From: Amycolatopsis mediterranei
GTDB lineage: Bacteria > Actinomycetota > Actinomycetes > Mycobacteriales > Pseudonocardiaceae
DNA: 64,000 bases
Assembly (NCBI RefSeq): GCF_026017845.1
Contig: NZ_CP100416.1
Location: 7,249,749 to 7,313,748 of the forward strand
Reading direction: 5' to 3'
Shown here: positions 27,259-39,026 of the stretch, in pieces
Layout of the letters: every line of letters begins with the position of its first letter
Position numbering within the stretch: the first letter of the stretch is position 1
Notes under the pieces: model-generated
Seen by the model: the letters and a program-made list of their open reading frames with translations, nothing else
Databases searched by the model: none
Told to the model about the DNA's origin: nothing
Translations under genes and position numbers: made by a program

Positions 27259-27777
27259 ATGAGCTGGATCCTGCTGACGCTGGGCGTCGCGTTCGGTTCG
27301 GCCATCGTGCCGCTGATCAACGCCGAAGTCTTCCTGCTCGGGTTGTGCGCGAGCCAGCCGGGGCTGCACTGGCTGTGGCTCGGGGCGGCGGTGGCCGTCG
27401 GGCAGATCGCCGGGAAGACGCTGTACTACCTGGCCGCGCGCGGGACGATCAAGCTCCCCAAGCCACTGCACGACCGGTTGCACCGAGAGCGCCCGATGAC
27501 GCCGAGGCGCGTGCGCTGGCAGCTGCGGACCAAGCGGATCCGCGGGTGGGTCGAGGCGCTGCGCGAGCGCTGCCACCGGCACCCACACTGGATGGCCGGG
27601 ACGTACGGCGTGAGTTCCCTCGTGGGCCTGCCGCCGTTCATGGCGACGAGCGTGCTGGCCGGGTTGGTGCGGATGCGGTTCGCGACCTTCCTGACGACGG
27701 GTCTCGCCGGAAGGTGGATCCGCTTCAGCTTGATTGCGGCTTCACCCGCGGTGTTCGCGGGCTGGCTGCACCACTGA
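27259..27777 (+). CDS. Small DedA/YqaA-like membrane protein
   Basis: A 172-residue protein with about four hydrophobic segments (MSWILLTLGVAFGSAIVPLINAEVFLLGL, WLWLGAAVAVGQIAGKTLYYLAARG, GTYGVSSLVGLPPFMATSVLAGLVRM, WIRFSLIAASPAVFAGWL). A basic loop lies in the middle. The spacing, the Glu in the first hairpin and the GLPPF segment resemble VTT/DedA-type membrane proteins, but the match is weak. ATG at 27259 follows CAGGAGGTGACAG. A GGGGGTTAACCCCC palindrome (27184-27197) lies in its promoter region. The function is unknown. Confidence 0.7.
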   Translation: MSWILLTLGVAFGSAIVPLINAEVFLLGLCASQPGLHWLWLGAAVAVGQIAGKTLYYLAARGTIKLPKPLHDRLHRERPMTPRRVRWQLRTKRIRGWVEALRERCHRHPHWMAGTYGVSSLVGLPPFMATSVLAGLVRMRFATFLTTGLAGRWIRFSLIAASPAVFAGWLHH

Positions 27778-27921
27778 GATCAGCGCGGTCCAAGCAGAGC
27801 GCGAGACGGTGAGCTGGCCCAGGTGACGGGCTTTCGTGTCCCGCACGCCAACGGTCTCGGCGAGGAGAACCTCGACGCATTCGATGTTTGCCGTATAGCT
27901 CGACTTCCGCCACGTCGACAC
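27742..27921 (-). CDS. DUF397-domain protein
   Basis: A 59-residue protein beginning VSTWRKSSYTANIECVEVLLAE and continuing VGVRDTKA, then a strand and helix ending SRSAWTALISVVQ. WRKSSYS, the Cys-Val-Glu-Val strand and VRDTK are diagnostic of DUF397, normally encoded beside a DUF5753 helix-turn-helix gene exactly as here. GTG at 27921 lies 12 bp after the upstream stop and has GGAGG at close spacing. Its last 36 bp overlap the convergent membrane-protein gene. These small proteins act as partners or antagonists of the HTH protein in development-type switches such as BldB/WhiJ-like systems. Confidence 0.8.
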   Translation of the reverse strand: MSTWRKSSYTANIECVEVLLAETVGVRDTKARHLGQLTVSRSAWTALISVVQPAREHRG

Positions 27922-27933
27922 GCTGCCTCCGAC

Positions 27934-28767
27934 CTATCGCGCTGCCTCCCGAAGCAGTTCTCGCGAGACATCTTCGGACAATGCCTTGTCCAGCAAGACT
28001 TTAACGAGCTTGCGGTAGCTCGCGATAGCCTCCAACTCGTTGACGAAGGCACTGGCGTGGTGGTGCTCGAGGAACACGATCGACGGATCGCTGGGGAAGT
28101 CGTAGAGAGCGAACATGCCGATCTTGCCGGGGTGGTAACCCACATCCGCGGGCACGATGCGCACTGAAATGTTAGATGTAACACCTAAGGCGAGCAGGTG
28201 GTCGATCTGATCGGACATGGTGCCCGCTTCTCCGACCACCTCACGAATCGCCAGTTCGGAGATGATGGCCTTGAGTCGAACCGGCTCATATCCGGATAGG
28301 ATCCGCTGGCGTTTCAGCCGGGCCACCAGCCGCGCATCGACCACTTCCGCCTTGGTCTCGGAGGCAGAGAGAAGAGTGCGGGCATAGTCAGGAGTCTGCA
28401 GGAGCCCGGGAATGATCTGCGGGGACCAGTTGGTGATCAAGCTGGCCGACCGTTCGCACTGCATGACTCCCGTGAGCGCGGCGGGCAAGTCCGAGGGGTT
28501 GGAGTCCAGCCAGTTCGGGTCTTTCACGTGCTGCGCCAAGGCCAGAATCCGGTTGGTCACGGCTCGATCCACCCGCAGGTACCCGAGAATCCGGGCCACC
28601 TCCTCCACCGGCGGCACCCGAATCCCCAGCTCCCACTGGGACAGCAACCGCGGATCCACCTCGAGTGCCCGCGCCAGCTCGCGCAACCCGAACTTCCGCG
28701 CTTCGCGTACTTCGCGCAGCGACGCGGACAACGCCCGTGAACCAGGAGAAGACGAAGTCGGTTTCAT
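27934..28767 (-). CDS. XRE-family helix-turn-helix regulator with DUF5753 domain
   Basis: A 277-residue regulator. The N-terminal HTH (SASLREVREARKFGLRELARALEVDPRLLSQWELGIRVPPVEEVARIL, about 13-60) is followed by the DUF5753 domain (EASLITNWSPQIIPGLLQTPDYAR-like segment, RLVARLKRQRILSG, ISVRIVPADVGYHPGKIGMFALYDFP, FLEHHHASAFVNE). The family is abundant in actinomycetes and paired with DUF397 proteins; WhiJ of Streptomyces is the best-known example. Codon usage is slightly AT-richer than that of neighbours. ATG at 28767 matches the usual N-terminus. It forms an operon with the DUF397 gene. Confidence 0.88.
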   Translation of the reverse strand: MKPTSSSPGSRALSASLREVREARKFGLRELARALEVDPRLLSQWELGIRVPPVEEVARILGYLRVDRAVTNRILALAQHVKDPNWLDSNPSDLPAALTGVMQCERSASLITNWSPQIIPGLLQTPDYARTLLSASETKAEVVDARLVARLKRQRILSGYEPVRLKAIISELAIREVVGEAGTMSDQIDHLLALGVTSNISVRIVPADVGYHPGKIGMFALYDFPSDPSIVFLEHHHASAFVNELEAIASYRKLVKVLLDKALSEDVSRELLREAAR

Positions 28768-28790
28768 GCGGGCGATAGTACGAAGCCCAC

Positions 28791-29543
28791 TCATTTCCCG
28801 AATGAACGACAACTGTCAGCGAATTGCCACACCACCGTTCCGGCGACCGCAACCACGAAAGCCCACCCGCCGATCGGCTCCACCAGCACCGCCACCAGAA
28901 AACAAAACGCCGAAAACCCGCCGAGCCCACGCAGCACACCCCGCACGGTCGCCGCGGCCGCCGGCGGGCCGCCTTGCGCCTGCGCGAACACCGCCACGAC
29001 GCTCGTCCCGGTCGGGAAGGGGGCCAGCACGCCCGTCAGGTCCGGGCCGAGACGTCCGGCCGCCGCCGTCAGGGCCACCACGAGCCCGGCCGTCGCCACC
29101 GCGCGGGCGGGCAGGTCCCACCACGGCAGCGGCACCGGCCGGGCCTCCCCCGGCTCCGGCAGCAACCGGATGCCCGTCCAAGCCGCCGCCAGCGCCAGCC
29201 CGAGCGCCACCCACACCGGCACCGGCGCGAACGTCAACGCCAAATCCAGCGACAAGCACACAAGCCAGCCGACCAGCAGCGTGCCGAGCCAGCCCCGTGC
29301 CCGGGACACCCGCGCGAACACCACCGCGAACGCGGCCAGCGACACCAGTCCCAGCAACGACGCCGACGCCGCCCGCGCGACGAACGCCGCCCCGTGCTCC
29401 AAGTACGTGATCAGCAGGATCGGGCCCGCGACCACGGGCATCGCCACCAGCAGACCCGTCACGCCCAAGCCCCAGCGCCGTCCGGCCAGCGACGAGCCGA
29501 CCACCAGCAACGGCGCCAGGACGAGCTTCAGCAGCAGCGTCAC
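28791..29543 (-). CDS. Integral membrane protein of unknown function
   Basis: A 250-residue protein with about eight hydrophobic helices, starting VTLLLKLVLAPLLVVGSSLAGRRWGLGVTGLLVAMPVVAGPILLITYLEHG. No transporter signature is clear. Its GTG start overlaps the stop of the upstream LysR gene (GTGA), so it is translationally coupled to the regulator. Regulation by the LysR protein, or a link to the divergent decarboxylase-like gene, is possible but not shown by sequence. Confidence 0.75.
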   Translation of the reverse strand: MTLLLKLVLAPLLVVGSSLAGRRWGLGVTGLLVAMPVVAGPILLITYLEHGAAFVARAASASLLGLVSLAAFAVVFARVSRARGWLGTLLVGWLVCLSLDLALTFAPVPVWVALGLALAAAWTGIRLLPEPGEARPVPLPWWDLPARAVATAGLVVALTAAAGRLGPDLTGVLAPFPTGTSVVAVFAQAQGGPPAAAATVRGVLRGLGGFSAFCFLVAVLVEPIGGWAFVVAVAGTVVWQFADSCRSFGK

Positions 29544-30391
29544 CGGTTCGCCGCCGCCGCGATGCGCACGAAGCCACGAACGAGCGGGCTGATCACCGCT
29601 TTCGGCCACGCCACCACCAGCTCGCTCACCGGGCGATCGGCCACCGGCACGACCCGCAGCCCGGGCGGCACCGGCTGGTCGACCGGGGCGAGGGCCGCGG
29701 TGCCGTTCCACAGCACCGCCTGCAGGCACTCCTGGACCGTCCGCATGACCGAGGCGTCGTCGCCGGGCGGGCCGCCCGTCCAGTAGGCCGTCCAGCGCGG
29801 GTCGGTGCCGTCCGGGAGGCGGACCCAGCGGCGGCCGGCCAGCTCCGCCGTCGCGACCTCGGTCCGGCCGGCCAGGGGGTCGTCGTCGCGCAGCACCACG
29901 CCCACGCGAACCCGGCGCAGCACGTGGACGCCGATGCCCGCCGTTTCGAACGGCGTCCGGGTCAGGGCCACGTCGACCAGGCCGGCGCGCAGCCCGGCCG
30001 TCGGATCCGCGAGGTCCGCTTCGTGGACGCGCACGTCCACGTGCGGGTGCTGCTCGCGGAACAGGGCCACCAACCGGGCGCCGACCTGCTCGGCGGCGTC
30101 CGCCAGGGTGCCGACCGTCAACGTGGCCGTGCCCGCCGCCGCCGTCACGCGGTCGCGGATGCGGCCGGCCTGCGCCAGCAGCGCGACGGCCTCGTCGTAC
30201 AAGACAGCGCCCGCCTCGGTGAGCGTGACGCCCTTGGGCGTGCGCTCGAGCAGCGTCGCGCCCAGCTCGTCCTCCAGCGCGCGCACCGCCCGGCTGAGCG
30301 GCGGCTGCGCCATGTGCAGCCGGTCCGCCGCGCGGCCGATGTGCCGCTCTTCGGCGACCGCGACGAAGTACCGGAGTACGCGCAAGTCCAT
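29540..30391 (-). CDS. LysR-family transcriptional regulator
   Basis: A 283-residue regulator. MDLRVLRYFVAVAEERHIGRAADRLHMAQPPLSRAVRALEDELGATLLER (1-50) is a canonical LysR winged helix-turn-helix. The effector-binding domain spans about 90-283. It is transcribed divergently from the decarboxylase-like gene with only 70 bp between the starts, the classic arrangement for a LysR activator and its target. ATG at 30391 is the family-consistent start. The effector is unknown. Confidence 0.92.
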   Translation of the reverse strand: MDLRVLRYFVAVAEERHIGRAADRLHMAQPPLSRAVRALEDELGATLLERTPKGVTLTEAGAVLYDEAVALLAQAGRIRDRVTAAAGTATLTVGTLADAAEQVGARLVALFREQHPHVDVRVHEADLADPTAGLRAGLVDVALTRTPFETAGIGVHVLRRVRVGVVLRDDDPLAGRTEVATAELAGRRWVRLPDGTDPRWTAYWTGGPPGDDASVMRTVQECLQAVLWNGTAALAPVDQPVPPGLRVVPVADRPVSELVVAWPKAVISPLVRGFVRIAAAANR

Positions 30392-30461
30392 ACCCCCACG
30401 GTATCGAGTTGCCGCAACCGGTCTTGGACGCACCCGTCCGCGCGCGCCGATGATCGGAACC

Positions 30462-31394
30462 ATGCGAATCGGCACCTTCACCTACGACACGACCCGGGAC
30501 CTCTCAGGCGTGGAAACCGCCGCCACGCTGCCCGAAATCTTCGAACGGGCGATCCGCGGCGAGTTCGACGTCGCCGAACTCGGCCTGACGTTCTACCTGC
30601 GGCTGCTCGAAGCAGGCACGCCCTTCGTGGCGCTGCCGATCTTCCCGAACCGCGTCTTCCGGCACTCCTGCGTCTTCGTCAACACCCGCTCGGGGATCAC
30701 CGGTCCCGGTGACCTCACCGGCCGGACCATCGGCGAGTTCGGCACCTACGGGCAGGACTCCGGCGTCTGGGCCAAGGGCATCCTGATGGACGAGCACGGG
30801 TTCCGGCCGGAGACGAACCGCTGGGTGATCGGCGGCCTCGAACACCCAGCGGCGCCCTTCGATTTCATCCCGCACCCGCATCCCGATGCTGTCAAGGTCA
30901 CCACGGCGGGGGCGGGCAAGACGCTGAACGACCTGCTCGCCACCGGCGAGATCGACGCGCTGTTCTCCGCCAACGTCCCGCAGTGCGTGCTGGACGGGCA
31001 CCCGGACGTCGCCCGGCTCTTCCCGGACTTCGTCGCGCGGGAACGCGACTACCACCGCCGCACCGGGATCTTCCCGATCATGCACACCGTCGTCGTCCGG
31101 CGGGATCTCCTGCGGGACGATCCCGGCCTGGCCCGCCGCGTCTACACGATGTTCGAAACCGCGAAGGACGCCGCCGCCGAGCGCTACCGCCGCGGCCGGC
31201 GGCTCTACCAGGTGCAGACCATGCTGCCGTGGACGAACGCGCTGGTCGACGACACCCTCGCCGAGTTCGGCGAGGACTGGTGGCCCTACGGCATTGCGGC
31301 CAACCGCACGACGCTGGAGGCCTACCTGCGGTACCACCACGAACAGGGCTTGTCGTCACGCCGGTGGCAGATCGAAGAGATCTTCGCGCCGGAA

Positions 31395-31409
<15 letters not shown>
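30462..31409 (+). CDS. 4,5-dihydroxyphthalate decarboxylase-like / substrate-binding-fold protein
   Basis: A 315-residue protein of the 4,5-dihydroxyphthalate decarboxylase family, which shares the periplasmic type-2 binding fold but lacks a signal peptide here. Landmarks are FDVAELGLTFYLRLLEAG, ALPIFPNRVFRHSCVFVNTRSGI, LTGRTIGEFGTYGQDSGVWAKGILMDEHGF and WVIGGLEHPAAPFDF. Members decarboxylate aromatic acids in phthalate degradation, but many close relatives are uncharacterised. ATG at 30462 follows ATCGGAACC. The divergent LysR gene probably regulates it. The substrate cannot be assigned. Confidence 0.75.
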
Positions 31410-33951
<2,542 letters not shown>

Positions 33952-33973
33952 GGGTTCCTTACTCACCTTGCCG

Positions 33974-34010
33974 CGAAGGCCACCTCGGGAGTCCCCCGAG
34001 GTGGCCTTCG
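33974..34010 (-). terminator. 16-bp perfect hairpin between pnp and pepR
   Basis: CGAAGGCCACCTCGGG (33974-33989) pairs perfectly with CCCGAGGTGGCCTTCG (33995-34010) around a 5-nt loop. It lies 28 bp after the pnp stop and before pepR. It probably terminates pnp or stabilises its 3' end against exonucleases, and separates pnp from the pepR-dapB unit. Confidence 0.75.
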
Positions 34011-34037
34011 CGGACCGATATTCGCTGAACTGCGGCC

Positions 34038-36299
34038 TTACTTGGCGTCGGCCTTCTCGGCGTCGGCGTCGGCGGCGGGGGCGTCACCCTCGGCCGGCTT
34101 CGCGGGCTCGTCGTCCTTGACCACGATCAGGCTGATCTTGCCGCGGTTGTCGATGTCGGCGATCTCGACGCGGAGCTTGTCGCCCACGTTGACCACGTCC
34201 TCGACCTTGGCGATCCGCTTGCCGTTGCCCAGCTTCGAGATGTGCACCAGGCCGTCCTTGCCCGGCAGCAGCGAGACGAACGCGCCGAACGCGGCCGTCT
34301 TCACCACGGTGCCGAGGAAGCGCTCGCCGACCTTGGGCAGCTGCGGGTTGGCGATGGCGTTGATCAGGTCGATCGCCGCCTCCGCCGACGGGCCGTCGGC
34401 CGCGCCCACGTAGATCGTGCCGTCGTCCTCGATGGAGATGTCGGCACCGGTCTGCTCGGTGATCGAGTTGATCATCTTGCCCTTCGGGCCGATGACCTCG
34501 CCGATCTTGTCGACCGGGATCTTCACCGAGGTGACGCGCGGGGAGTACGGGCTCATCTCGTCCGGGCTGTCGATCGCCTCGGCGATGACCTCCAGGATGG
34601 TGAGCCGGGCGTCCTTCGCCTGCTTCAGCGCGGCGGCGAGGACCTCGGAGGGGATGCCGTCGAGCTTCGTGTCCAGCTGCAGCGCGGTGATGATGTCCTT
34701 GGTGCCGGCGACCTTGAAGTCCATGTCGCCCAGGGCGTCCTCGGCGCCGAGGATGTCGGTGAGCGCCACGTAGCGCGTCTCGCCGTCGACCTCGTCGGAG
34801 ACCAGGCCCATCGCGATGCCCGCGACCGGCGCCTTCAGCGGCACACCGGCGTTGTACAGCGCCATGGTGGACGCGCAGACCGAGCCCATCGAGGTCGAGC
34901 CGTTGGAGCCCAGCGCCTCGGAGACCTGGCGGATCGCGTACGGGAACTCGTCCCGCTTCGGCAGCACCGGCACCAGGGCGCGCTCGGCGAGCATGCCGTG
35001 GCCGATCTCGCGGCGCTTCGGCGAACCGACGCGCCCGGTCTCGCCGGTGGAGAACGGCGGGAAGTTGTAGTGGTGCATGTAGCGCTTGTGCGTCTCGGGC
35101 GACAGCGAGTCGATCTGCTGCTCCAGGCGCAGCATGTTCAGCGTGGTGACGCCCAGGATCTGGGTTTCCCCACGTTCAAAGAGTGCCGAACCGTGCGCCC
35201 GAGGAATGACAGCGACCTCGGCCGAGAGCGACCGGATGTCGGTGAGGCCACGGCCGTCCATGCGGATCTTCTCCGTGAGGACGCGCTGGCGCATGATCTT
35301 CTTCGTCAGGGCCTTGAACGCCCCGCCGATCTCCTTGTCACGGCCCTCGAAGGCTTCGCCCTCGCCGAGGCCGATCTTCTCCAGGACGGCGGCCTTGACC
35401 TCGTCGGTCGCGGCGTCGCGATCCTGCTTGCCCGGGATCTGCAGCGCGCGGGCCAGGTCGTCGGTGGCGATCGCCGCGACGGCGTCGTAGACGTCCTGCT
35501 CGTAGGCCAGGAAGACCGGGAACTCGCCGGTCGGCTTGGCGGCGACGTCGGCCAGCTGCTGCTGGGCCTCGCACAGCACCTTGATGAACGGCTTCGAAGC
35601 CTCGAGGCCCGCGGCGACCGCGGCCTCGTCGGGCGCCTTGCCGCCGGCGGCGATCAGGTCGAGCGTGTGCTCGGTGCCCTCGGCCTCGACCATCATGATC
35701 GCGACGTCATCACCGACGATGCGGCCGGCGACGACCATGTTGAAGGTCGCCTTCTCCAGCTGCGACCAGGTCGGGAACGCGACCCACTGGTCCTCGACCA
35801 GCGCGACGCGCACGCCGCCGACCGGGCCGGAGAACGGCAGGCCGGCGATCTGGGTCGACGCCGAGGCGGCGTTGATGGCCAGCACGTCGTACGGGTCGTC
35901 CGGGTTGAGGCTCTGGACGGTGATGACGACCTGGATCTCGTTGCGGAGACCGTCGGTGAACGACGGGCGCAGCGGCCGGTCGATCAGGCGGCAGGTCAGG
36001 ATCGCGTCGGTCGACGGGCGGCCCTCGCGGCGGAAGAAGGCGCCGGGGATGCGGCCGGCCGCGTACATGCGCTCCTCGACGTCCACCGTCAGGGGGAAGA
36101 AGTCGAAGTGGTCCTTCGGGTGCTTCGACGCGGTCGTCGCCGAGAGCAGCATGGTCTCTTCGTCGAGGTACGCGACGACGGCGCCGGCGGCCTGCTTGGC
36201 CAGGCGGCCCGTCTCGAAGCGGACGGTGCGGGTGCCGAACCGGCCGTTGTCGATCACGGCTTCGGTCTCGTGCACGGTGACTCCGGTGGAGTCGGTCAT
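34038..36299 (-). CDS. pnp: Polyribonucleotide nucleotidyltransferase
   Basis: A 753-residue PNPase (GpsI in mycobacteria and streptomycetes) that degrades RNA 3'-5' with phosphate and can add tails. Two RNase PH domains ([27 protein letters not shown] and GTEDGM-equivalent [16 protein letters not shown] near 540-560) flank a helical domain. KH ([23 protein letters not shown]) and S1 ([33 protein letters not shown]) domains and an acidic tail follow. ATG at 36299 is fixed by AGGAG. It follows rpsO with a 247-bp structured leader, as in streptomycetes. Confidence 0.97.
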   Translation of the reverse strand: MTDSTGVTVHETEAVIDNGRFGTRTVRFETGRLAKQAAGAVVAYLDEETMLLSATTASKHPKDHFDFFPLTVDVEERMYAAGRIPGAFFRREGRPSTDAILTCRLIDRPLRPSFTDGLRNEIQVVITVQSLNPDDPYDVLAINAASASTQIAGLPFSGPVGGVRVALVEDQWVAFPTWSQLEKATFNMVVAGRIVGDDVAIMMVEAEGTEHTLDLIAAGGKAPDEAAVAAGLEASKPFIKVLCEAQQQLADVAAKPTGEFPVFLAYEQDVYDAVAAIATDDLARALQIPGKQDRDAATDEVKAAVLEKIGLGEGEAFEGRDKEIGGAFKALTKKIMRQRVLTEKIRMDGRGLTDIRSLSAEVAVIPRAHGSALFERGETQILGVTTLNMLRLEQQIDSLSPETHKRYMHHYNFPPFSTGETGRVGSPKRREIGHGMLAERALVPVLPKRDEFPYAIRQVSEALGSNGSTSMGSVCASTMALYNAGVPLKAPVAGIAMGLVSDEVDGETRYVALTDILGAEDALGDMDFKVAGTKDIITALQLDTKLDGIPSEVLAAALKQAKDARLTILEVIAEAIDSPDEMSPYSPRVTSVKIPVDKIGEVIGPKGKMINSITEQTGADISIEDDGTIYVGAADGPSAEAAIDLINAIANPQLPKVGERFLGTVVKTAAFGAFVSLLPGKDGLVHISKLGNGKRIAKVEDVVNVGDKLRVEIADIDNRGKISLIVVKDDEPAKPAEGDAPAADADAEKADAK

Positions 36300-36509
36300 A
36301 GGGTGTTTCTCCTCTTTAGTTCCTTCTATACGACGCGAGTCTCCCACCCTGGGACCCGTTTCGCCTGAGGACGCTCGAGGAGTGATGCCGGTCTTCGATC
36401 GAAGCCCCCGGGACTCTTCCCGGAAGCCACTACCGAGGACCGGCGGACGGTCCCTCGTGCGCGCTCGCGCCGTTCTTGCGGTTGTTACAGCGTGTTGTTC
36501 CTGCAGCAA
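36300..36509 (-). promoter_or_regulatory. pnp leader / rpsO-pnp intergenic region
   Basis: The 210 bp between the rpsO terminator and pnp contain no gene. On the minus strand they contain the palindrome CTTCGATCGAAG, a GGGAAGAGTCCC stem and a GCGCGAGCGCGC stretch, so the transcript can form several stems before the GAGGAG ribosome site. In Streptomyces the rpsO-pnp spacer holds promoters and a hairpin cut by RNase III for autoregulation. A similar role here is inference from position. Confidence 0.45.
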
Positions 36510-36536
36510 GGGGGAGCGACCGGCGGTCACTCCCCC
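36510..36536 (-). terminator. Hairpin after rpsO
   Basis: GGGGGAGCGACC (36510-36521) pairs with GGTCACTCCCCC (36525-36536) with a single mismatch and a 3-nt loop, 11 bp after the rpsO stop codon. It is probably a (partial) terminator that sets rpsO against pnp expression. Confidence 0.65.
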
Positions 36537-36546
36537 TCGGGTGCAG

Positions 36547-36816
36547 CTATCGGCGCAGGCCGAGGCGCTGGATCAGCGCACGGTAACGCTCGATGTCCAC
36601 CTTCATCACGTAGTTCAGCAGCCGGCGGCGACGGCCGACCAGCAGCAGGAGCCCGCGACGGGAGTGGTGGTCGTGCTTGTGAGCCTTGAGATGCTCGGTG
36701 AGGCCGACGATCCGCTTGGTCAGCAGCGCGACCTGGGCCTCGGGGGATCCCGTGTCCGAGTCGTGCACGCCGTACTCGGCCAGGATCGACTTCTTCTCTT
36801 CGGTGGACAGCGCCAC
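36547..36816 (-). CDS. rpsO: 30S ribosomal protein S15
   Basis: An 89-residue S15, which binds the 16S rRNA central domain early in 30S assembly. [54 protein letters not shown] is the family signature and the length is exact. ATG at 36816 follows AGGAGCAACACAAGTG. It is a single gene between the phosphoesterase and pnp. Confidence 0.98.
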   Translation of the reverse strand: MALSTEEKKSILAEYGVHDSDTGSPEAQVALLTKRIVGLTEHLKAHKHDHHSRRGLLLLVGRRRRLLNYVMKVDIERYRALIQRLGLRR

Positions 36817-36959
36817 TTGTGTTGCTCCTCGAAATAATCAGTGCCGTGCGGCCCCGGGCGTGGATGAACGCCGGGAAGACGGTCTCGGCCGCCACGGACT
36901 GCAGCCGGACCCGGCCACGACGTTACCATTCTGGTCACGTGCGCCTCTGAGCAGGGCCT

Positions 36960-37463
36960 TCAGGCGTGGTCCAGCCCGAACGAGCGAGCCACCCGGTAGC
37001 GGGGACCACCCGGGTCGCGCTCGCTGGTCATCAGCGCCACTTCCGCAGCCTGCCAGCGCCGGCTCGTGAAACCGGCCAGCTGTCTGGTCCAACGCGCGGC
37101 GAGCCCGGGTTCTTCCCGGGGGAACCGCGCGAGCGTCAGATGGGCCCGGTAGGGCCTCGGTTCGGCGCCGGCGCCCGCGGCGTGCGCGAGCGGCTCCAGC
37201 TCCGATCCGGCGACAGTCAACCACAGCACCCCGGGGAACGTCGCGGCCTTTTCCAGCCGGACGTCGACCGCCGGGCGCCCGGCCAGCCGCGCGCTCAGCC
37301 AGGCGGCGCGCGTTCCGACGTCGTCCGGCCCGTAGTAGGCGAGGGTGATGTGCCAGCGCTCCGGCGGCTCCCAGCGGAGGCCGTCGCCGGGATCGCCGAG
37401 GGCCGCGGAGATCGCCTCGACGACGTCGTCCGGCGGGAGAAGTGCGCTGAACAGGACCGGCAT
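36960..37463 (-). CDS. thpR: RNA 2',3'-cyclic phosphodiesterase / 2'-5' RNA ligase (ThpR family)
   Basis: A 167-residue 2H phosphoesterase. The two catalytic HxT motifs are HITLAYYG and HLTLARFPR, set in an LSALLPP-type start and WLTVAGSELEPLAHA. The family hydrolyses 2',3'-cyclic phosphates to 2'-phosphates and can reverse-ligate tRNA halves in vitro. The ATG at 37463 overlaps the stop of the upstream HTH gene by one base, so the two genes are coupled. The cellular substrate is unknown. Confidence 0.85.
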   Translation of the reverse strand: MPVLFSALLPPDDVVEAISAALGDPGDGLRWEPPERWHITLAYYGPDDVGTRAAWLSARLAGRPAVDVRLEKAATFPGVLWLTVAGSELEPLAHAAGAGAEPRPYRAHLTLARFPREEPGLAARWTRQLAGFTSRRWQAAEVALMTSERDPGGPRYRVARSFGLDHA

Positions 37464-37978
37464 CAGGCGCCGTTGCCCGCCCGGCGGAGCAGGTCGGCGA
37501 TGGCCGGGAAGTCGTCGTCGAGGCGCTTGGCGGCCTCGCCGAGGTCCTCGTCCTCGGCCAGGTCGCGCAGGTAGGCGAGGACCTTCTGGTCTTCGTTGAC
37601 CACCGGGATGTTGTCGCGCCCGACGGTGGGGCGCGAGTCGCGGACGTCCTCCATCGCGGCCAGCATCGCTTCGCGGTTGCCGGCGGCGACCTCGGGCACC
37701 AGGATCTTGCGCTCGAGCATGATCATCCTGGCCAGCACGACCGGGTTGCCGATCTTCGCCCGCCGCCCGCTCATCACCTGGCTGAGCATGGGGGCGCTGA
37801 TCCCGAGGACCTCGGCCAGGAACGCCTGCGAAACGTCGAACGCGACGACGAGCCGGCGCACGCGGTCACCGAGCGGCTCCCCGTACCACTCGCGCTGCAA
37901 CGCGATGTTCCGCTGGACGATCTTGTGGTCCTCCACCAGTCTCCCGCTCCCCTGTTTGCGCACACCGTCCGTGAGCAT
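37463..37978 (-). CDS. Helix-turn-helix DNA-binding protein
   Basis: A 171-residue regulator. FDVSQAFLAEVLGISAPMLSQVMSGRRAKIGNPVVLARM (about 47-85) is an XRE-like helix-turn-helix. The C-terminal part (EDQKVLAYLRDLAEDEDLGEAAKRLDDDFPAIADLLRRA) is acidic and helical. Two starts are possible: ATG at 37978, or GTG at 37936 which has a better GGGAG site. It is coupled to thpR. The target genes are unknown; the partner suggests an RNA-related circuit, but only by position. Confidence 0.8.
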   Translation of the reverse strand: MLTDGVRKQGSGRLVEDHKIVQRNIALQREWYGEPLGDRVRRLVVAFDVSQAFLAEVLGISAPMLSQVMSGRRAKIGNPVVLARMIMLERKILVPEVAAGNREAMLAAMEDVRDSRPTVGRDNIPVVNEDQKVLAYLRDLAEDEDLGEAAKRLDDDFPAIADLLRRAGNGA

Positions 37979-38015
37979 CTTGCCATCGCGGTCACCTGCG
38001 TGGACGCGGAATCCC

Positions 38016-38999
38016 CTATTCGTCCCCGGTCAGGGCGTCCGGGGGCAGTTCGAGTGCCTTTCTCGTCTCGACCACGTCGTCGTCGATCTGCGCGACGAGC
38101 CCGGCCGAGTCGGCGAACCGCACCTGGTCACGCAGCCGCGTCACGAAATCGATGGCCACGTGCTGGCCGTAGAAGTCCTCGTCGACGTCGAGGACGAACG
38201 CCTCGACGGTCCGCTCGCGCCCGGAGAACGTCGGGTTGGTGCCCACCGAGACCGCGGCGCGCAGCCGGCGCGCCGGGTCGGCCGAACGGGTGAACCACGC
38301 GCTGTAGACGCCGTCGGCCGGGACGGCGGCGAAGCGCGGGGTCGACAGGTTCGCCGTCGGATAGCCGAGCTCGTGGCCCCGGCCGTCGCCGCGGACGACG
38401 ATCCCCTCCAGCCGGTGCGGGCGGCCGAGCGCTTCGGCGGCGGCGACCACGTCACCGGCGTCGATGCAGGACCGGACGTACGTGCTCGAGAAGGTGATCG
38501 CCGACTGGTCCTCTTCGGACAGTTCCTTGCCCTGCAGCTCGGCGCCGAACGCGGCGAAGCCGAACCGGCGGCCGAGGGTGCGGAGCAGTTCGACGTCGCC
38601 GGCCGCCTTGGCGCCGAAGGTGAAGTTGTCGCCGACGATCACCGCGGCCGCGTGCAGCCGGTCGACCAGCACCTCGTGCACGAACTCCTCCGGCTGCAGC
38701 CGGGACAGCTCGAGGGTGAACGGCAGCACGCAGAAGACGTCGACACCGAGGCTCTCGACGATCTCGGCCTTGCGCCGCAACGTCGTCAGCTGCGCCGGGT
38801 GGCTGCCCGGGCGCAGCACCTCCGACGGGTGCGGGTCGAACGTCAGCATGACGCTCGGCAGGCCGCGCTCGGCCGCCGCCGCGACCGTCCGGCTGATCAG
38901 CTCCTGGTGCCCGCGGTGGACACCGTCGAACACGCCGATGGTGACCACGCACCGGCCCCAGCTGCCGGGGAGATCTCCCAGCCCACGCCACCGAAGCAC
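38016..38999 (-). CDS. ribF: Bifunctional riboflavin kinase / FAD synthetase
   Basis: A 327-residue enzyme that makes FMN and then FAD. The adenylyltransferase half has VTIGVFDGVHRGHQELI, MLTFDPHP, VIVGDNFTFGAKAAGD and STYVRSCIDAGDV. The riboflavin kinase half has GRGHELGYPTANLS, ADGVYSAWF, VSVGTNPTF and VEAFVLDVDEDFYGQ with the catalytic Glu. The GTG start at 38999 lies 27 bp after the truB stop. No FMN riboswitch is visible upstream. Confidence 0.96.
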   Translation of the reverse strand: MLRWRGLGDLPGSWGRCVVTIGVFDGVHRGHQELISRTVAAAAERGLPSVMLTFDPHPSEVLRPGSHPAQLTTLRRKAEIVESLGVDVFCVLPFTLELSRLQPEEFVHEVLVDRLHAAAVIVGDNFTFGAKAAGDVELLRTLGRRFGFAAFGAELQGKELSEEDQSAITFSSTYVRSCIDAGDVVAAAEALGRPHRLEGIVVRGDGRGHELGYPTANLSTPRFAAVPADGVYSAWFTRSADPARRLRAAVSVGTNPTFSGRERTVEAFVLDVDEDFYGQHVAIDFVTRLRDQVRFADSAGLVAQIDDDVVETRKALELPPDALTGDE

Positions 39000-39026
39000 G
39001 TCACACTCCCGTCTCTCGAGCCCACC

